Positions 8,068-17,793 are shown, counted from the first letter of the stretch. The stretch is DNA of 64,000 nucleotides from Clostridiaceae bacterium (GCA_902362725.1 CABIXM010000010.1:1-64000); one strand, 5' to 3'. Translations and numbers: made by a program. The notes: generated from the sequence alone by a model not told the origin.

Positions 8068-9645
8068 ATGAAGGGATATCGGTTTTTCTTGAATCGTAAC
8101 AATGCGACAGATGGGTTCCATGAGTCCGTCAGCGGGCGTTATTATGTAGATAAATCAAAGATTATAACGTTTATAAATTCAAAAATTTCCACGAAAGAAA
8201 AATGGATATGTGTGACACATCCCAGACGTTTTGGTAAAAGTATGGTAGTTGAGATGCTGGCCTCCTATTATACAAAAGGCTGCAAGGCAGAAGAACTTTT
8301 TCGGGGATTAAAAGTAAAGGAGGATCCCTCTTTTTATCAGCACTTAAATAAGCATAATGTGATATATATGAATTTCAGCGGGTATTTTGAAAATACCATT
8401 GGATCCGACGGAGGAATTGAAAAGCTCAGTAAGAATCTTCTGCATGATTTGAAAGAAGAATATCCGGGTCTGTTGGACGAAAAAATGGAGCTTCCATTGG
8501 CTTTGGATATGGTGCAGCAGGTTACAGGTTCCAAATTCATCTTCCTGATTGACGAATGGGATACTATTTTCCGGTTTCAGAAAAATGAGAAGGCAAAACA
8601 GGAGCAGTTTCTGGGATTTCTGAAACTTTTATTTAAGGATCGAACCTATGTGGAGCTGGTATATATGACGGGAATTTTGCCCATAAAAAAGTATAATACA
8701 GGTTCTGCGCTGAATATGTTCCGGGAGTACACAATGCTGGAACCGAAGCAGATGGATCCATATTTTGGATTTAGTAAAGAGGAAGTAAAAGAGCTATGTC
8801 AGACTGCATCTGAGGATATGTTTGAAGAACTTACGGAATGGTACGATGGCTATTGTGGTCTGGGAGGAGTAGAAAAATATAATCCGCGTTCCGTGATAGA
8901 AGCATTAGAATCAGGAATATGCAGTGATTACTGGGCAAATACGGGTGGTTTTTCCGAGCTGGAAGATTATATTACCATGGATTTTGACGGCTTGGGGCAG
9001 GCCGTCACAAGACTTCTCGGAGGGGAAGAAATCCCGGTAAATGTTCTTGGCTTTTCCAATGATTTGGACAGCTTTCGTGATAAGGATGAAGTGATTACAG
9101 CTCTGATACATTTGGGGTATCTGACAATTCGAAATGGGAAAGCAAGAATTCCAAATCGGGAAATGCAGGAAGAGTTTGGCAATACGATAAAAAAGCTTTC
9201 CTGGGGCGAGGTATCCCGGTTACTGAATCAATCAAAACGCCTTTTAGAGGCAACACAGCAGATGGATGCGGAAACGGTAGCACAGATTCTGGAGGGAGTT
9301 CATGATGGGATGCATGAATTTAAAGAGTATAACAACGAACATACCTTGAAATGTGTGATACATCTTGCGTATTATGCTGCAATTGACGAATATGAGCTGA
9401 AATTTGAAGAAAATGCAGGAAAGGGTATTGCAGATTGTATTATGATTCCAAGAAAGCAGTCAAATCCTGGAATTATTTTAGAGTTAAAATATGATGGAAA
9501 TGTAGACGAAGCATTGACGCAGATAAAGACGAAAAATTATATCACCGGAATCCCGGACAGAGTAAAACAAGTGATTTTAGTAGGAATCAACTATGATAAG
9601 AAAACGAAGAGACATGAATGTAAGATGGAGCGTATAAAAAGATAA
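8068..9645 (+). CDS. AAA-ATPase-like / PD-(D/E)XK nuclease domain protein
   Basis: A 525-aa protein of the family common in gut bacteria that pairs an AAA-ATPase_like domain (PF09820) with a C-terminal PD-(D/E)XK nuclease-like domain (PF08011). Residues 51-59 (HPRRFGKSM) are the family's variant Walker A, and FIFLIDEWD is the Walker B. The C-terminal domain shows D456 and ELK (E472, K474), the expected nuclease residues. Length and domain order are normal for the family. Its role is not established; defence, anti-defence and signalling have all been suggested. A large hairpin that probably terminates transcription follows. Confidence 0.88.
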   Translation: MKGYRFFLNRNNATDGFHESVSGRYYVDKSKIITFINSKISTKEKWICVTHPRRFGKSMVVEMLASYYTKGCKAEELFRGLKVKEDPSFYQHLNKHNVIYMNFSGYFENTIGSDGGIEKLSKNLLHDLKEEYPGLLDEKMELPLALDMVQQVTGSKFIFLIDEWDTIFRFQKNEKAKQEQFLGFLKLLFKDRTYVELVYMTGILPIKKYNTGSALNMFREYTMLEPKQMDPYFGFSKEEVKELCQTASEDMFEELTEWYDGYCGLGGVEKYNPRSVIEALESGICSDYWANTGGFSELEDYITMDFDGLGQAVTRLLGGEEIPVNVLGFSNDLDSFRDKDEVITALIHLGYLTIRNGKARIPNREMQEEFGNTIKKLSWGEVSRLLNQSKRLLEATQQMDAETVAQILEGVHDGMHEFKEYNNEHTLKCVIHLAYYAAIDEYELKFEENAGKGIADCIMIPRKQSNPGIILELKYDGNVDEALTQIKTKNYITGIPDRVKQVILVGINYDKKTKRHECKMERIKR

Positions 9646-9669
9646 TACAGTAGAAAATATCCATGAACA

Positions 9670-9704
9670 GAGGGCGAGGCCCGCGAATTCGCGGCCTCGC
9701 CCTC
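9670..9704. terminator. Long GC-rich hairpin between convergent genes
   Basis: GAGGGCGAGGC (9670-9680) pairs with GCCTCGCCCTC (9694-9704), and an inner GCG-aattc-GCG extends the stem. It lies between the stop codons of two convergent genes, so it probably ends transcription from both sides. T runs are weak. Confidence 0.65.
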
Positions 9705-9742
9705 ACTTTATCATGACTGCGCCCAGGACAAATTACCCGAAC

Positions 9743-12457
9743 CTAAATATCAATTCTATGACTCCCGGCCAGCTGCAGATTCTCCTCAGCCTCGGCTTCC
9801 AGAAGATCGAAATCATGCAGAATATCCGCATTTTTCTCAAAGGCATGAGCTACGTCTTTTTCGCCCTCCAGGGTGTAGAGAACCCAGTCGGCAAAATGAC
9901 CGGTCTTCATGACGAGCTCCTGGTGCTCGGACAGCTTGGCCTGCATCTGTGAGACCAGGGCGGTCAGAACCGGACGGGTCAGATGATGATAGTCCCGATA
10001 CATCTGCGCGATGGAATAGATGAAATTGCGCATCAGATTATAGTGCTCCAACCGTTTGGGATTGGATACGGTTTCGGGAAGCTCCTGGTAAAGCTTAAAG
10101 AATTCATCTAAATTCGTATCCTTTTCTGCTCGTATCATGCGGCGGATTCTGGGTAAGTGGTAGAAGTATCCGTCTTTATCGTGTTCCAGAAGGGAATAGC
10201 CCTTGCTGTTTAAAACATTTATCACACGCATAAAGCAGTAGCTGATATTTTCGTGCATATAAGCATCCCGAAATGGTTGGTCAGCAGGGGTAAGCTGAAA
10301 GACAGCTGTAAAATCTTCCAGCTTTTCGGCCAAATCAGTTCCGGTTCTTACTACAGCGGAGGAGAGCTCATTGACGGAAAGAGTATCCGTCAGGGTGGGT
10401 CTGGCGTTCGGTGCAGTGTTCTGCATATCCCATGCGATCCACTTGGTCAGCTGTTCCTGATAAATCAGATATTTCTGGTGAATCTCCAGAATATCGTGGG
10501 TCATTCGAACATAGCGGAGAAAAAGCCCGGAGTCTTCCGTGGAAATCTGAGCGATGTGGGCGGGATTCAGTTCATCAGCAAACTCGGAAAAGGGAACGCG
10601 TAGGGTGAGCGCCCGGTTCGTCGCGGTCTCCTGGCTCAGTTCAAAGTCCACAAGAATGGCGATTCCTCCATTTTCAAAATCAGATTCCCATGCGCTTTTT
10701 TGCTTATTCCAGCGAAATTCTCCGGCGGCGATATATTGCGCCGTGGGGTGAAAATAGTATCCGAAAAGCTGGAGATCCGGCAGATCTGCGCCGTCGTTGT
10801 ACCAGATGTCGGTCTCCTGCGTAAATTTTTTGCGCAAACCGGGATGCGGCATTTTGGCGGCAGGCAGGTGACGGACAGATTTTCCACTAAGGGCGTCGCT
10901 GAGTAGCTCAATGGTCAGATAATCGGTCTCATCGGCCTGTTCGGGCAGCTGAAATTTGATGTGAAAATGATTTTCAATCCGGGCAATGCGCTCCATCTGC
11001 TCCAGCCAGAAATCGGTCTCCTGGCAGAGCTCTTTCCAGGATTTCTGATTAGAGTGGACGGAAAAATGCAGGTTGTATGCTTCGTTCCCGGTCACCTTGA
11101 CAAAGGCCTTCCGGGCACTGAGATATTCCTTTATCCGTCGGAACCGGTAAAGACGCTCGTCCACATCCTGATAACAGCTCAGCCGGTAACAGAAAGAGAT
11201 TTCCGGTAAAGCGGATCGGGATTCTGTCAGGGTAATCTGAAATCCGTCGGCGCGGATATGGAGGCAGCTTCCATAAGGAAAAGAAAGCCGCAGTATCTGC
11301 ACCGGACAGAAGGGAGTGATGCTGCCGTCCAGATAGAGAAATCCCGAATATTCTTCCCGGGCGTCGAATTGCTCCTTCCAGCTTTGATAGGTGCCTTCGG
11401 ACATCTGGTAGAGCTGTTCAGGAAGACAGGCGGCGGACCTGGGGACGGGAAAGGCTTCCGTGGAAGTAGCAGGCGTCTGTCCGGCCGCATTTACAATCTG
11501 GTTGATCTTATAGCCGGACGTCTGCAGTGCAAACGGATAGACGCTCTTATCTGCTCCGCTGGGGTAGATGTAGGGATAGGGAGCCCAGCCGTCCGGGGAG
11601 TTCCAGAGGTACACGCGGATAGCGCCGGTACAGCTGGAAGGGTCGTATTCGCCCAGGATGATGCTGCTCTTGGTGCCTTCGTCTTCGTGAAGCAGGTTGC
11701 CGCATTGGAATTCGAAAAAATAATCCCGTTGTTGCCGCAGCAGATCCGAATGTTCGTGTCCGGCAAACCAGAGCTGGACATTGTAGTCCCGCATGAGGCT
11801 GAGGAGCATTTGCTGCTCCGCCCGGGACAGGTAATCGAAGGAGTAATGGGTCAGCAAAATCGTAGGCTTTTGCTGATTGAGCTGCTCCAGCAGGTTCAGA
11901 AAAAGCTCAGAACCGATGATCAGATCGCGCTCCCGACCGTGCATATAGGAGAGCGTGGTGTCAATGTGGAGCAGGTTAAAGTCGTCGGTCTCGATGCAGA
12001 AATGGGGATGAACCGGGTCGCGGTAACAGGCCAGACGGGGATCGTTTTTGGGGTATAATTGTTCCATAAGGGCGGTGAAATCCTGCTTTCCGTCCGAGAT
12101 ACGGGTCAGAGCTTCCGGTGAAATCGTTCCCGCCTTAGGATGATAGGACTCCATCATTTCCTCGATGGCGGCCTCGCGTGTTCCTGCTTTCCGATCGATG
12201 TCGTGATTTCCCGGAACGATATAAAGATGGTTTATATCGGTGCCGACAGCGTCGCAGAGAGCGGCCAGAAAGGAAAGGGTATCCTCCGCGAAATCACCGG
12301 ATGGCGCATAGCGCAGATCGCCGGTAAAGAAGATGTAATCGCAGAGAATATGATTTTCCCGCAGATATTCCGGCAGCTTTTTGCGCATGAGCCGGGTGTC
12401 TACGTCCTGTTTGTTCAGATGGATATCGGACAAATGCAGCCATTTGATCTTTTTCAT
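9743..12457 (-). CDS. Large calcineurin-like metallophosphoesterase, partner of the GHKL ATPase
   Basis: A 904-aa protein. The N-terminal 290 residues are a complete calcineurin-like phosphoesterase: DIH (D11, H13), GDLR (D47), GNHD (83-86), TH (203-204) and GHEH (233-236), which bind two metal ions. Such enzymes cleave phosphomonoesters, phosphodiesters, nucleotides or nucleic acids. The remaining 600 residues match nothing I recognise: a beta-rich middle (about 380-680) and a helical C-terminal end. The start at 12457 (MKKIKWLHLSD) is chosen over the upstream in-frame 12571 because GAAGGGGGA lies just before it. It begins 16 bases after the GHKL stop, so the pair is one operon. The substrate is unknown. 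Confidence 0.88.
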   Translation of the reverse strand: MKKIKWLHLSDIHLNKQDVDTRLMRKKLPEYLRENHILCDYIFFTGDLRYAPSGDFAEDTLSFLAALCDAVGTDINHLYIVPGNHDIDRKAGTREAAIEEMMESYHPKAGTISPEALTRISDGKQDFTALMEQLYPKNDPRLACYRDPVHPHFCIETDDFNLLHIDTTLSYMHGRERDLIIGSELFLNLLEQLNQQKPTILLTHYSFDYLSRAEQQMLLSLMRDYNVQLWFAGHEHSDLLRQQRDYFFEFQCGNLLHEDEGTKSSIILGEYDPSSCTGAIRVYLWNSPDGWAPYPYIYPSGADKSVYPFALQTSGYKINQIVNAAGQTPATSTEAFPVPRSAACLPEQLYQMSEGTYQSWKEQFDAREEYSGFLYLDGSITPFCPVQILRLSFPYGSCLHIRADGFQITLTESRSALPEISFCYRLSCYQDVDERLYRFRRIKEYLSARKAFVKVTGNEAYNLHFSVHSNQKSWKELCQETDFWLEQMERIARIENHFHIKFQLPEQADETDYLTIELLSDALSGKSVRHLPAAKMPHPGLRKKFTQETDIWYNDGADLPDLQLFGYYFHPTAQYIAAGEFRWNKQKSAWESDFENGGIAILVDFELSQETATNRALTLRVPFSEFADELNPAHIAQISTEDSGLFLRYVRMTHDILEIHQKYLIYQEQLTKWIAWDMQNTAPNARPTLTDTLSVNELSSAVVRTGTDLAEKLEDFTAVFQLTPADQPFRDAYMHENISYCFMRVINVLNSKGYSLLEHDKDGYFYHLPRIRRMIRAEKDTNLDEFFKLYQELPETVSNPKRLEHYNLMRNFIYSIAQMYRDYHHLTRPVLTALVSQMQAKLSEHQELVMKTGHFADWVLYTLEGEKDVAHAFEKNADILHDFDLLEAEAEENLQLAGSHRIDI

Positions 12458-12473
12458 AAGTAGTCCCCCTTCA

Positions 12474-14213
12474 TTAATCGTCGGAAGAATCCTTATGGGT
12501 TTCGTCGATGGCGGTGGACAGGACAGCGCCCCACTGATTGCGGAGCTGTTCCAACAGAGCTTCATTTTCACGTTCGAACATGGTTTCCGCCTTGGCGTAG
12601 GCGAAAAGCATCATAAGAAGGGCGTCCCAGGTCTTGCGACTGGAGCCGGAATCGTCCGTGATACGGGCGGTTCGGAGGGGCTTCATGATCGCGTCATAAA
12701 AAGGATGATTTACATTCAGCTTGATAATGACGGAACCCGGAGTGTGAACGGTTTCAAAGAAGAAGGATTTCGGATAAGAAACCAGCTCGACCGAGTAGGG
12801 TTTGCTGCGCAGTTCTTCCTTTTTCTTTTCCTGAGCAGCTTTTTGCTCCTGGGGATCAGGCCGCTTGGTAGACAGGGCCTCCTGGACGGTCAGATTCAGT
12901 TTGTTGTCCGCTTCTTCCGGCGTCACCTGTGTGGTGCCGGGCCCCTGCGGCAGATTGTGGGAGATTTCAGCCATGGTATTTTCCGCGGCAGCGAAATCGC
13001 TTTGTTCTTCGTCGGCAGCGGCTTCATTTTTGGAGAAAAACTCCCGGATAATTTTCCGGGCGCCCGGTATATATTTCATCAATTCATTTCGAATCTGCTC
13101 TTTCAGGCTTTCGATGGGCTCTGCGCCACGTTTGATATAGCGGACCTGAAAATAGCTGTCCAGTTCAGGCGGGAAAGAGATTTCGCAACCCCAGAAACGG
13201 TCAATATCAAGGGATTTGGCTTCGCCCTTTTTTCCGGTGATATAGGGGACATGTCCATACAGGACCTCGCGATCAGCCCGGAGAATAGATATGCCTTCGT
13301 TTTCGTGGATTTTTCGTTTTCGAGCTTCCTGAGAACCTCCATCGCCTCGGATTTTTCGCCACTCCTCGGGAAGCAGAGTCAGGTGGATGATGACGTCTGC
13401 CGTCTTTCCGGGCTGATTTTCGATTTCCTTGGGAATGCGGATGGTTCCCCAATCGGTAGCTTTCGGCTCCATGGGAAGCCCTTTTTCCCGGTTCTCTGCG
13501 TCAAATTTCGTCGGACCCGCGATGTAGAGCGGATCATGAAGATAAATCGGCTCCGTCTGAAAGCCGGGCTCCCCGTCCATACGGAGATGCATGAACAGTT
13601 TCAAGCCCCGTTCAATAAATTTGCGGTAGGTCCGTCCCAGATAATGGGCCAGTCCCTCCAGATCGCCGTCGATACGGTCGCAGTTTTTCAGAAGGACGAT
13701 GGTTCCGGCCTGGCCTTTCAGAAGAGCGGCGTACTCTTCCGCAGGTGTTTTGGGAACGGGAACCGGCAGCTTCTTCAGCTTGCGGGCGTTGACCTCGTCC
13801 AGGTCGATGTAAGAATAGAGAAAATCCTCTTCCGGATTCATGCGGGAATAGACTTCTACACGCCGGGCCAGGGAGATACTGCCCAGGGTCATGCCCACGC
13901 CGAAGCGTCCGATTCCCGGCCGTTCCCGGTTGGCGGGACGGATGGATTCGCCCAGAGCCAGGCATTTGCTGATGGTGGTGAAATCCATGCCACAGCCGTT
14001 ATCGGCCACGGCGATCTCGGTAATTCTGGTTTTGGGCCGTCCTTTCCCTTTTTGTTTGCTTCTGGTAATGCAGAGATCGATGCGGGCAGCGCCGGCTTCC
14101 ACAGAGTTGTCGACGATTTCGCCCATTCCGTTTTCCGGGGAATACTCGTTATAGCGCAAGGACTCATAGAGCTTGTCCACGCGGATTAAGGGCATCTGTT
14201 CTTTTAAAGTCAT
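12474..14213 (-). CDS. MORC/MutL-like GHKL ATPase
   Basis: A 579-aa protein with a full GHKL ATPase (Bergerat) fold at its N-terminus: EIVDN (E32, D35, N36), DNGCGM (71-76), the glycine lid GIGRFGVGMTLGS (100-112) and GT (170-171). The order and the lid sequence resemble prokaryotic MORC and MutL-like ATPases, some of which lie beside restriction and other defence genes. ATP-driven dimer closure around DNA is the known behaviour of the family. The linker at about 430-510 is low complexity, and the C-terminal domain contains NVNHPFYDAI, a segment I associate with bacterial MORC-like proteins. The start at 14213 has AAGGAGGG 7 bases upstream. It lies directly before the phosphoesterase gene, which suggests a joint function. 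Confidence 0.85.
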   Translation of the reverse strand: MTLKEQMPLIRVDKLYESLRYNEYSPENGMGEIVDNSVEAGAARIDLCITRSKQKGKGRPKTRITEIAVADNGCGMDFTTISKCLALGESIRPANRERPGIGRFGVGMTLGSISLARRVEVYSRMNPEEDFLYSYIDLDEVNARKLKKLPVPVPKTPAEEYAALLKGQAGTIVLLKNCDRIDGDLEGLAHYLGRTYRKFIERGLKLFMHLRMDGEPGFQTEPIYLHDPLYIAGPTKFDAENREKGLPMEPKATDWGTIRIPKEIENQPGKTADVIIHLTLLPEEWRKIRGDGGSQEARKRKIHENEGISILRADREVLYGHVPYITGKKGEAKSLDIDRFWGCEISFPPELDSYFQVRYIKRGAEPIESLKEQIRNELMKYIPGARKIIREFFSKNEAAADEEQSDFAAAENTMAEISHNLPQGPGTTQVTPEEADNKLNLTVQEALSTKRPDPQEQKAAQEKKKEELRSKPYSVELVSYPKSFFFETVHTPGSVIIKLNVNHPFYDAIMKPLRTARITDDSGSSRKTWDALLMMLFAYAKAETMFERENEALLEQLRNQWGAVLSTAIDETHKDSSDD

Positions 14214-14441
14214 AAATTGACCCTCCTTAAAATGATTTACCGAGTCCCATAAAAAAAGCGCCATGCAGTTTTGCAAGGCGCAACAGAACATCATTGTCGG
14301 ATAAAGTCATATAAAAACAGACCGCCCCTTCACGGGCCGGAATAAAATAACATTCATATGGAAAACTTTATCATCGATCATCCTGCATTTCTGTCCCCAC
14401 GATACGATGCCGCAGAGCTCTTACAAAACTCGATTACTTAT

Positions 14442-14470
14442 TAATTAGCATAATCTTCCATAGATGTCAA
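14442..14470 (-). promoter_or_regulatory. Candidate sigma-A promoter for the GHKL-phosphoesterase operon
   Basis: On the minus strand, TTGACA (14465-14470) is followed after 17 bases by TAATTA (14442-14447). This gives a leader of about 230 bases before the GHKL start. Confidence 0.45.
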
Positions 14471-14500
14471 GTGTTTCCGCAATGCGGGGCCTTCTGCTAC

Positions 14501-14529
14501 TTGTAGCGTCCATAAAAACTTGTTATAAT
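14501..14529 (+). promoter_or_regulatory. Sigma-A-type promoter for the O-antigen-ligase-like gene
   Basis: TTGTAG (14501-14506), a 17-base spacer and a perfect TATAAT (14524-14529) lie 40 bases before the chosen ATG. Confidence 0.6.
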
Positions 14530-14568
14530 AAAAAAAGATTTTTGTATTGTAACGAAGGGAGTATTCCA

Positions 14569-15789
14569 ATGAACTGGTTGAAGGAGCATGAGGCGGATTC
14601 CTGGATTTTGAAAGGCGCGATCGTCTTTTTCCTGTTGTTTCCGGCGTTTTACAGCCCTTATACGGATGTGTACCAGAGCGCCTATTACGCGGGCTTTTCC
14701 TGGGCATACTTTATGATGGCGCTATATATGGCGATACAGGTATGGAAGAAGAAGGAGAAGATCTGGCCGCTTTCGGGCGCGGCGCTGGTTTATTTTGCCG
14801 GACTGCTGGTGTATAATCTATTGTCACTGTATTTTAATCACAAGTATCTGCACTGGTACTGGGAGCAGGTAAATAATACCGTAGCCTTTGTGCTGTTTGC
14901 GGTGCTCGCCATCTTTCAGGTGCGGCCGGATGAGGGAAAGCAGGATAATGTCCGGTTCCTGCTTCATTGTATCGTGATATCGAATGCGGTCAGCCTGGTT
15001 TATTATCTGATGGGCTACACCAAGTTTATGGTCTGCAACAATCAGTTTATTTTCTTTGAACTGCCAGGGGATTTCTATGAATCCCGCCATTACTGGATTT
15101 ACAGCCATAAAAGCGAATATGCGCTGATGCTGGTGGCCTTTATCGCCCTGTTTATCGCGTATCGGAAGAAGTTCCGGAGCACAGTGACCTTTGCGCTCAG
15201 CACGGCGCTGCTGCTTGTCTGCCTGTATTTGACCCATTCCTGGACGGGAATTGCGGGCGTGTTCCTGATTATTATTGGAAGCGTGCTGGATCAGGTGGAC
15301 TGGAAGCATTTTAAGATGAAAAAATGGTATTATCCTGCAGCAGGAGGATTTTTGGTTGTGGCCGGAGCAACGGCCTATAAGCTTATGGCGGAGCGCAACA
15401 TTATGAACCTGGGTAACCGGGTTCCCATCTGGAAATCTGTATGGCAGATCATTCTGAAGCATCCGGAGGGCTGGGGTCTGCGCTTTGGCGAGTCGGTCAT
15501 TTCCGTGGACGAGCTGGGCGGTTTCCTGGTAAATAATGCCCACAATGTATTTTTTAACCAGATGCTCCGGTTTTCCATCCCGGTGGGTATCGTATTTACC
15601 CTGTTGTTCCTGGGGATCGTCATTTATACCCTGGTAAAAGGCAGGAGCTTCCTGCTGGCGGGCACCTGGGCAGCGCTGCTGGTTTTGCTGGATATGGACT
15701 ATGCGCTGATGAGTTCCCAGATGGCGCTTCTGTTTCTGGTGGTATGGTTGATTACCATTTACAAAGCCCCTATTTTTAATAGGAAATAA
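14569..15789 (+). CDS. O-antigen ligase/polymerase-like membrane protein
   Basis: A 406-aa integral membrane protein with about ten hydrophobic segments. The central part has the layout of the O-antigen ligase (Wzy_C/WaaL) family: a large hydrophilic loop containing NRVPIWKSVWQIILKHPEGWG and then NNAHNVFFNQMLR, followed by C-terminal membrane helices. Family members join or polymerise glycan chains at the outer face of the membrane. The start at 14569 has GAAGGGAG just upstream; the longer frame from 14464 would run through the promoter. No glycan biosynthesis genes are next to it, so the substrate cannot be guessed. Confidence 0.75.
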   Translation: MNWLKEHEADSWILKGAIVFFLLFPAFYSPYTDVYQSAYYAGFSWAYFMMALYMAIQVWKKKEKIWPLSGAALVYFAGLLVYNLLSLYFNHKYLHWYWEQVNNTVAFVLFAVLAIFQVRPDEGKQDNVRFLLHCIVISNAVSLVYYLMGYTKFMVCNNQFIFFELPGDFYESRHYWIYSHKSEYALMLVAFIALFIAYRKKFRSTVTFALSTALLLVCLYLTHSWTGIAGVFLIIIGSVLDQVDWKHFKMKKWYYPAAGGFLVVAGATAYKLMAERNIMNLGNRVPIWKSVWQIILKHPEGWGLRFGESVISVDELGGFLVNNAHNVFFNQMLRFSIPVGIVFTLLFLGIVIYTLVKGRSFLLAGTWAALLVLLDMDYALMSSQMALLFLVVWLITIYKAPIFNRK

Positions 15790-15833
15790 GGCTTCGGCGC
15801 TGTGATTTTAAATGTTAAAAAAACATAAAAAAA

Positions 15834-15862
15834 TTGACTTGCGCCCCCGAAAATAGTAATAT
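15834..15862 (+). promoter_or_regulatory. Probable promoter of the ATP synthase operon
   Basis: TTGACT (15834-15839), 17 bases, TAATAT (15857-15862), 55 bases before the first start codon of the operon. Confidence 0.5.
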
Positions 15863-15917
15863 CAGAAGTGTGTATACAAAGAAAAACGGAAACGACGAGG
15901 CAGGAGAGAACGCGGAA

Positions 15918-16190
15918 ATGAAAGAGATGAAATGGTGGATGGATATCGTGAAAAATCTGACCATGCTGACCCAGTTCAGCTTCACTCTGGTGACGCCGCT
16001 TCTGATGTGTCTGGGTATTTGCTGGCTGCTGTGCGCGAAGGCGGGACTTGGCGGCTGGATTTATATCCCGGGATTTTTCTTTGGCATGGGAGGCTCCGGA
16101 ATGGTGGCCTGGAAACTGTATGTATCCGTGACCGGCAGACAGAAAAAGGAGGAGACGAAAAAGCATATCTCCTTCAACCGGCACGAGTAG
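15918..16190 (+). CDS. atpZ: AtpZ-like small membrane protein of the ATP synthase operon
   Basis: A 90-aa protein with two membrane segments (about residues 16-40 and 45-68) and a charged C-terminus. This is the layout of AtpZ/AtpQ proteins (PF09527), which often precede atpI and atpB in Firmicutes and may assist assembly or Mg2+/Ca2+ supply of the FO part. The start at 15918 has AGGAGA about 10 bases upstream. The gene ends 14 bases before the AtpI-like gene. The assignment rests mostly on position and topology. Confidence 0.7.
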   Translation: MKEMKWWMDIVKNLTMLTQFSFTLVTPLLMCLGICWLLCAKAGLGGWIYIPGFFFGMGGSGMVAWKLYVSVTGRQKKEETKKHISFNRHE

Positions 16191-16204
16191 AAAAGGTGGA
16201 ATGT

Positions 16205-16621
16205 ATGAGCAAGCTTTTGGACAATATGCAGCCTGCGATTAAAGAGGAGACGAAGCATGTGGCGATTTATACGGCCACAGGCGTGGCGCTCATGTGGCTG
16301 GTATTTCTGGTACTTCACTTCACAATGCCGGAAAAGGTGCCGTTTAATTACACGGTGATTCTCGGCGGACTCGGCGGCGGAGCTGTCGCCGTGCTGAATT
16401 TCCTGTGGATGGGTCTCATGGTGCAGAAGGCGGCCGCGAAGGCAGGCGACCAGGACGCGGTGAAGACCCTGGTAAAAGGAAGCTATTCCCAGAGAATGTT
16501 GTTTCAGATGCTCTGGGTGATCATAGCGATTATCGCCCCCTGCTTTCACTATGCGGCGGGTATTCTTCCGCTTCTGTTCCCGGGAACGGGAATCAAGATC
16601 ATGGGAATTTTGAAGAAATAG
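16205..16621 (+). CDS. atpI: ATP synthase subunit I-like protein
   Basis: A 138-aa protein with four predicted membrane segments and a short charged start (MSKLLDNMQPAIKEETKH). It sits where AtpI is usually found, directly upstream of subunit a. AtpI proteins help assemble or stabilise the c-ring. The open frame extends far upstream, but the ATG at 16205 has AGGTGG 5 bases before it and gives the usual family length. Confidence 0.75.
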   Translation: MSKLLDNMQPAIKEETKHVAIYTATGVALMWLVFLVLHFTMPEKVPFNYTVILGGLGGGAVAVLNFLWMGLMVQKAAAKAGDQDAVKTLVKGSYSQRMLFQMLWVIIAIIAPCFHYAAGILPLLFPGTGIKIMGILKK

Positions 16622-16659
16622 GAACTGTTGGAATATGTGAAGTTAGGAGGTGAAGATGC

Positions 16660-17418
16660 ATGGAAGTGGATATTTCAGGTGCGCGAGTCTTTTTCACGAT
16701 ACCGACGAATATTCCGATACTGGGCGATCTTCAGATTAGTGAAACCCTGGTGGTGAGCTGGATTGTCATGGCGCTGATCACAGGCCTTTGTATCTGGCTG
16801 ACCCACGACCTGAAGGTGGAGAAGATCTCCAAGCGTCAGGCGGTGGCCGAGATGTTGGTGGAAATGGCCAATAAATTTGTCATTGGAAATGCAGGCGAGA
16901 AGTTCCGGAAGCTGATTCCTTTTGTGGCGGCTCTGTTTGCCACAAGCGTGGTTTCGAACCTTATCAGCTTAATCGGTCTTCGGAGTCCGACCGCGGATCT
17001 TTCGACCGAGGCTGCCTGGGCGATTGTGGTATTTATTATGATCACAGCCCAGAAGATTAAGACCAGTGGATTCGGCGGTTATCTGAAGGGATTTACCACT
17101 CCGATTGCCGTTATGACGCCGTTCAACGTATTGTCTGAGCTGGCTACGCCTATCAGTCTGGCCTGCCGTCATTTCGGTAATATCCTTTCGGGCGTAGTTA
17201 TCAACGCACTGATTTACGGAGCCCTGGCTCTGGCCAGCAGCAAGCTGCTGGGACTGCTTCCGGGTGTGCTCGGAGGCGTGCTGTCGCAGATCCCGATCCT
17301 GTCGGTAGGCCTTCCGGCGATTACGTCGGTCTACTTCGACTGGTTCTCTGGCGTAATGCAGGCATTTATTTTCTGTATGCTGACGGTGATGTATATCGCC
17401 AACGCGGCAGAGGAATAA
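16660..17418 (+). CDS. atpB: F-type ATP synthase subunit a
   Basis: A 252-aa membrane protein, the stator half of the ion channel in FO. The essential arginine is R170 in the segment SLACRHFGNILSG, which matches the conserved helix that faces the c-ring. At least five membrane segments are visible. AGGAGGTG lies 9 bases before the start. Together with subunit c it forms the ion path, and the c subunit suggests that this ion is Na+. Confidence 0.95.
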   Translation: MEVDISGARVFFTIPTNIPILGDLQISETLVVSWIVMALITGLCIWLTHDLKVEKISKRQAVAEMLVEMANKFVIGNAGEKFRKLIPFVAALFATSVVSNLISLIGLRSPTADLSTEAAWAIVVFIMITAQKIKTSGFGGYLKGFTTPIAVMTPFNVLSELATPISLACRHFGNILSGVVINALIYGALALASSKLLGLLPGVLGGVLSQIPILSVGLPAITSVYFDWFSGVMQAFIFCMLTVMYIANAAEE

Positions 17419-17456
17419 GCTTAGTTAAACTATTAAAAAACTAAAAACCATTTTAG

Positions 17457-17747
<291 letters not shown>

Positions 17748-17793
17748 TCCGCGTTACGTTGCCGGATCATTAGAAAATCAGGAGGTTACAGAT

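Larger units (their letters stand above)
14214..14568. other. Divergent promoter region at the edge of the accessory region
   Basis: The 355 bases between the GHKL gene and the O-antigen-ligase-like gene hold one promoter for each strand (listed separately) and a long untranslated leader for the GHKL operon. No other gene was found. Confidence 0.55.

Noticed and set aside
12381..14189. 602-codon open frame on the plus strand
   Set aside because: It runs antisense to the GHKL ATPase gene, which has clear motifs and a ribosome binding site. The long frame is a by-product of codon bias.
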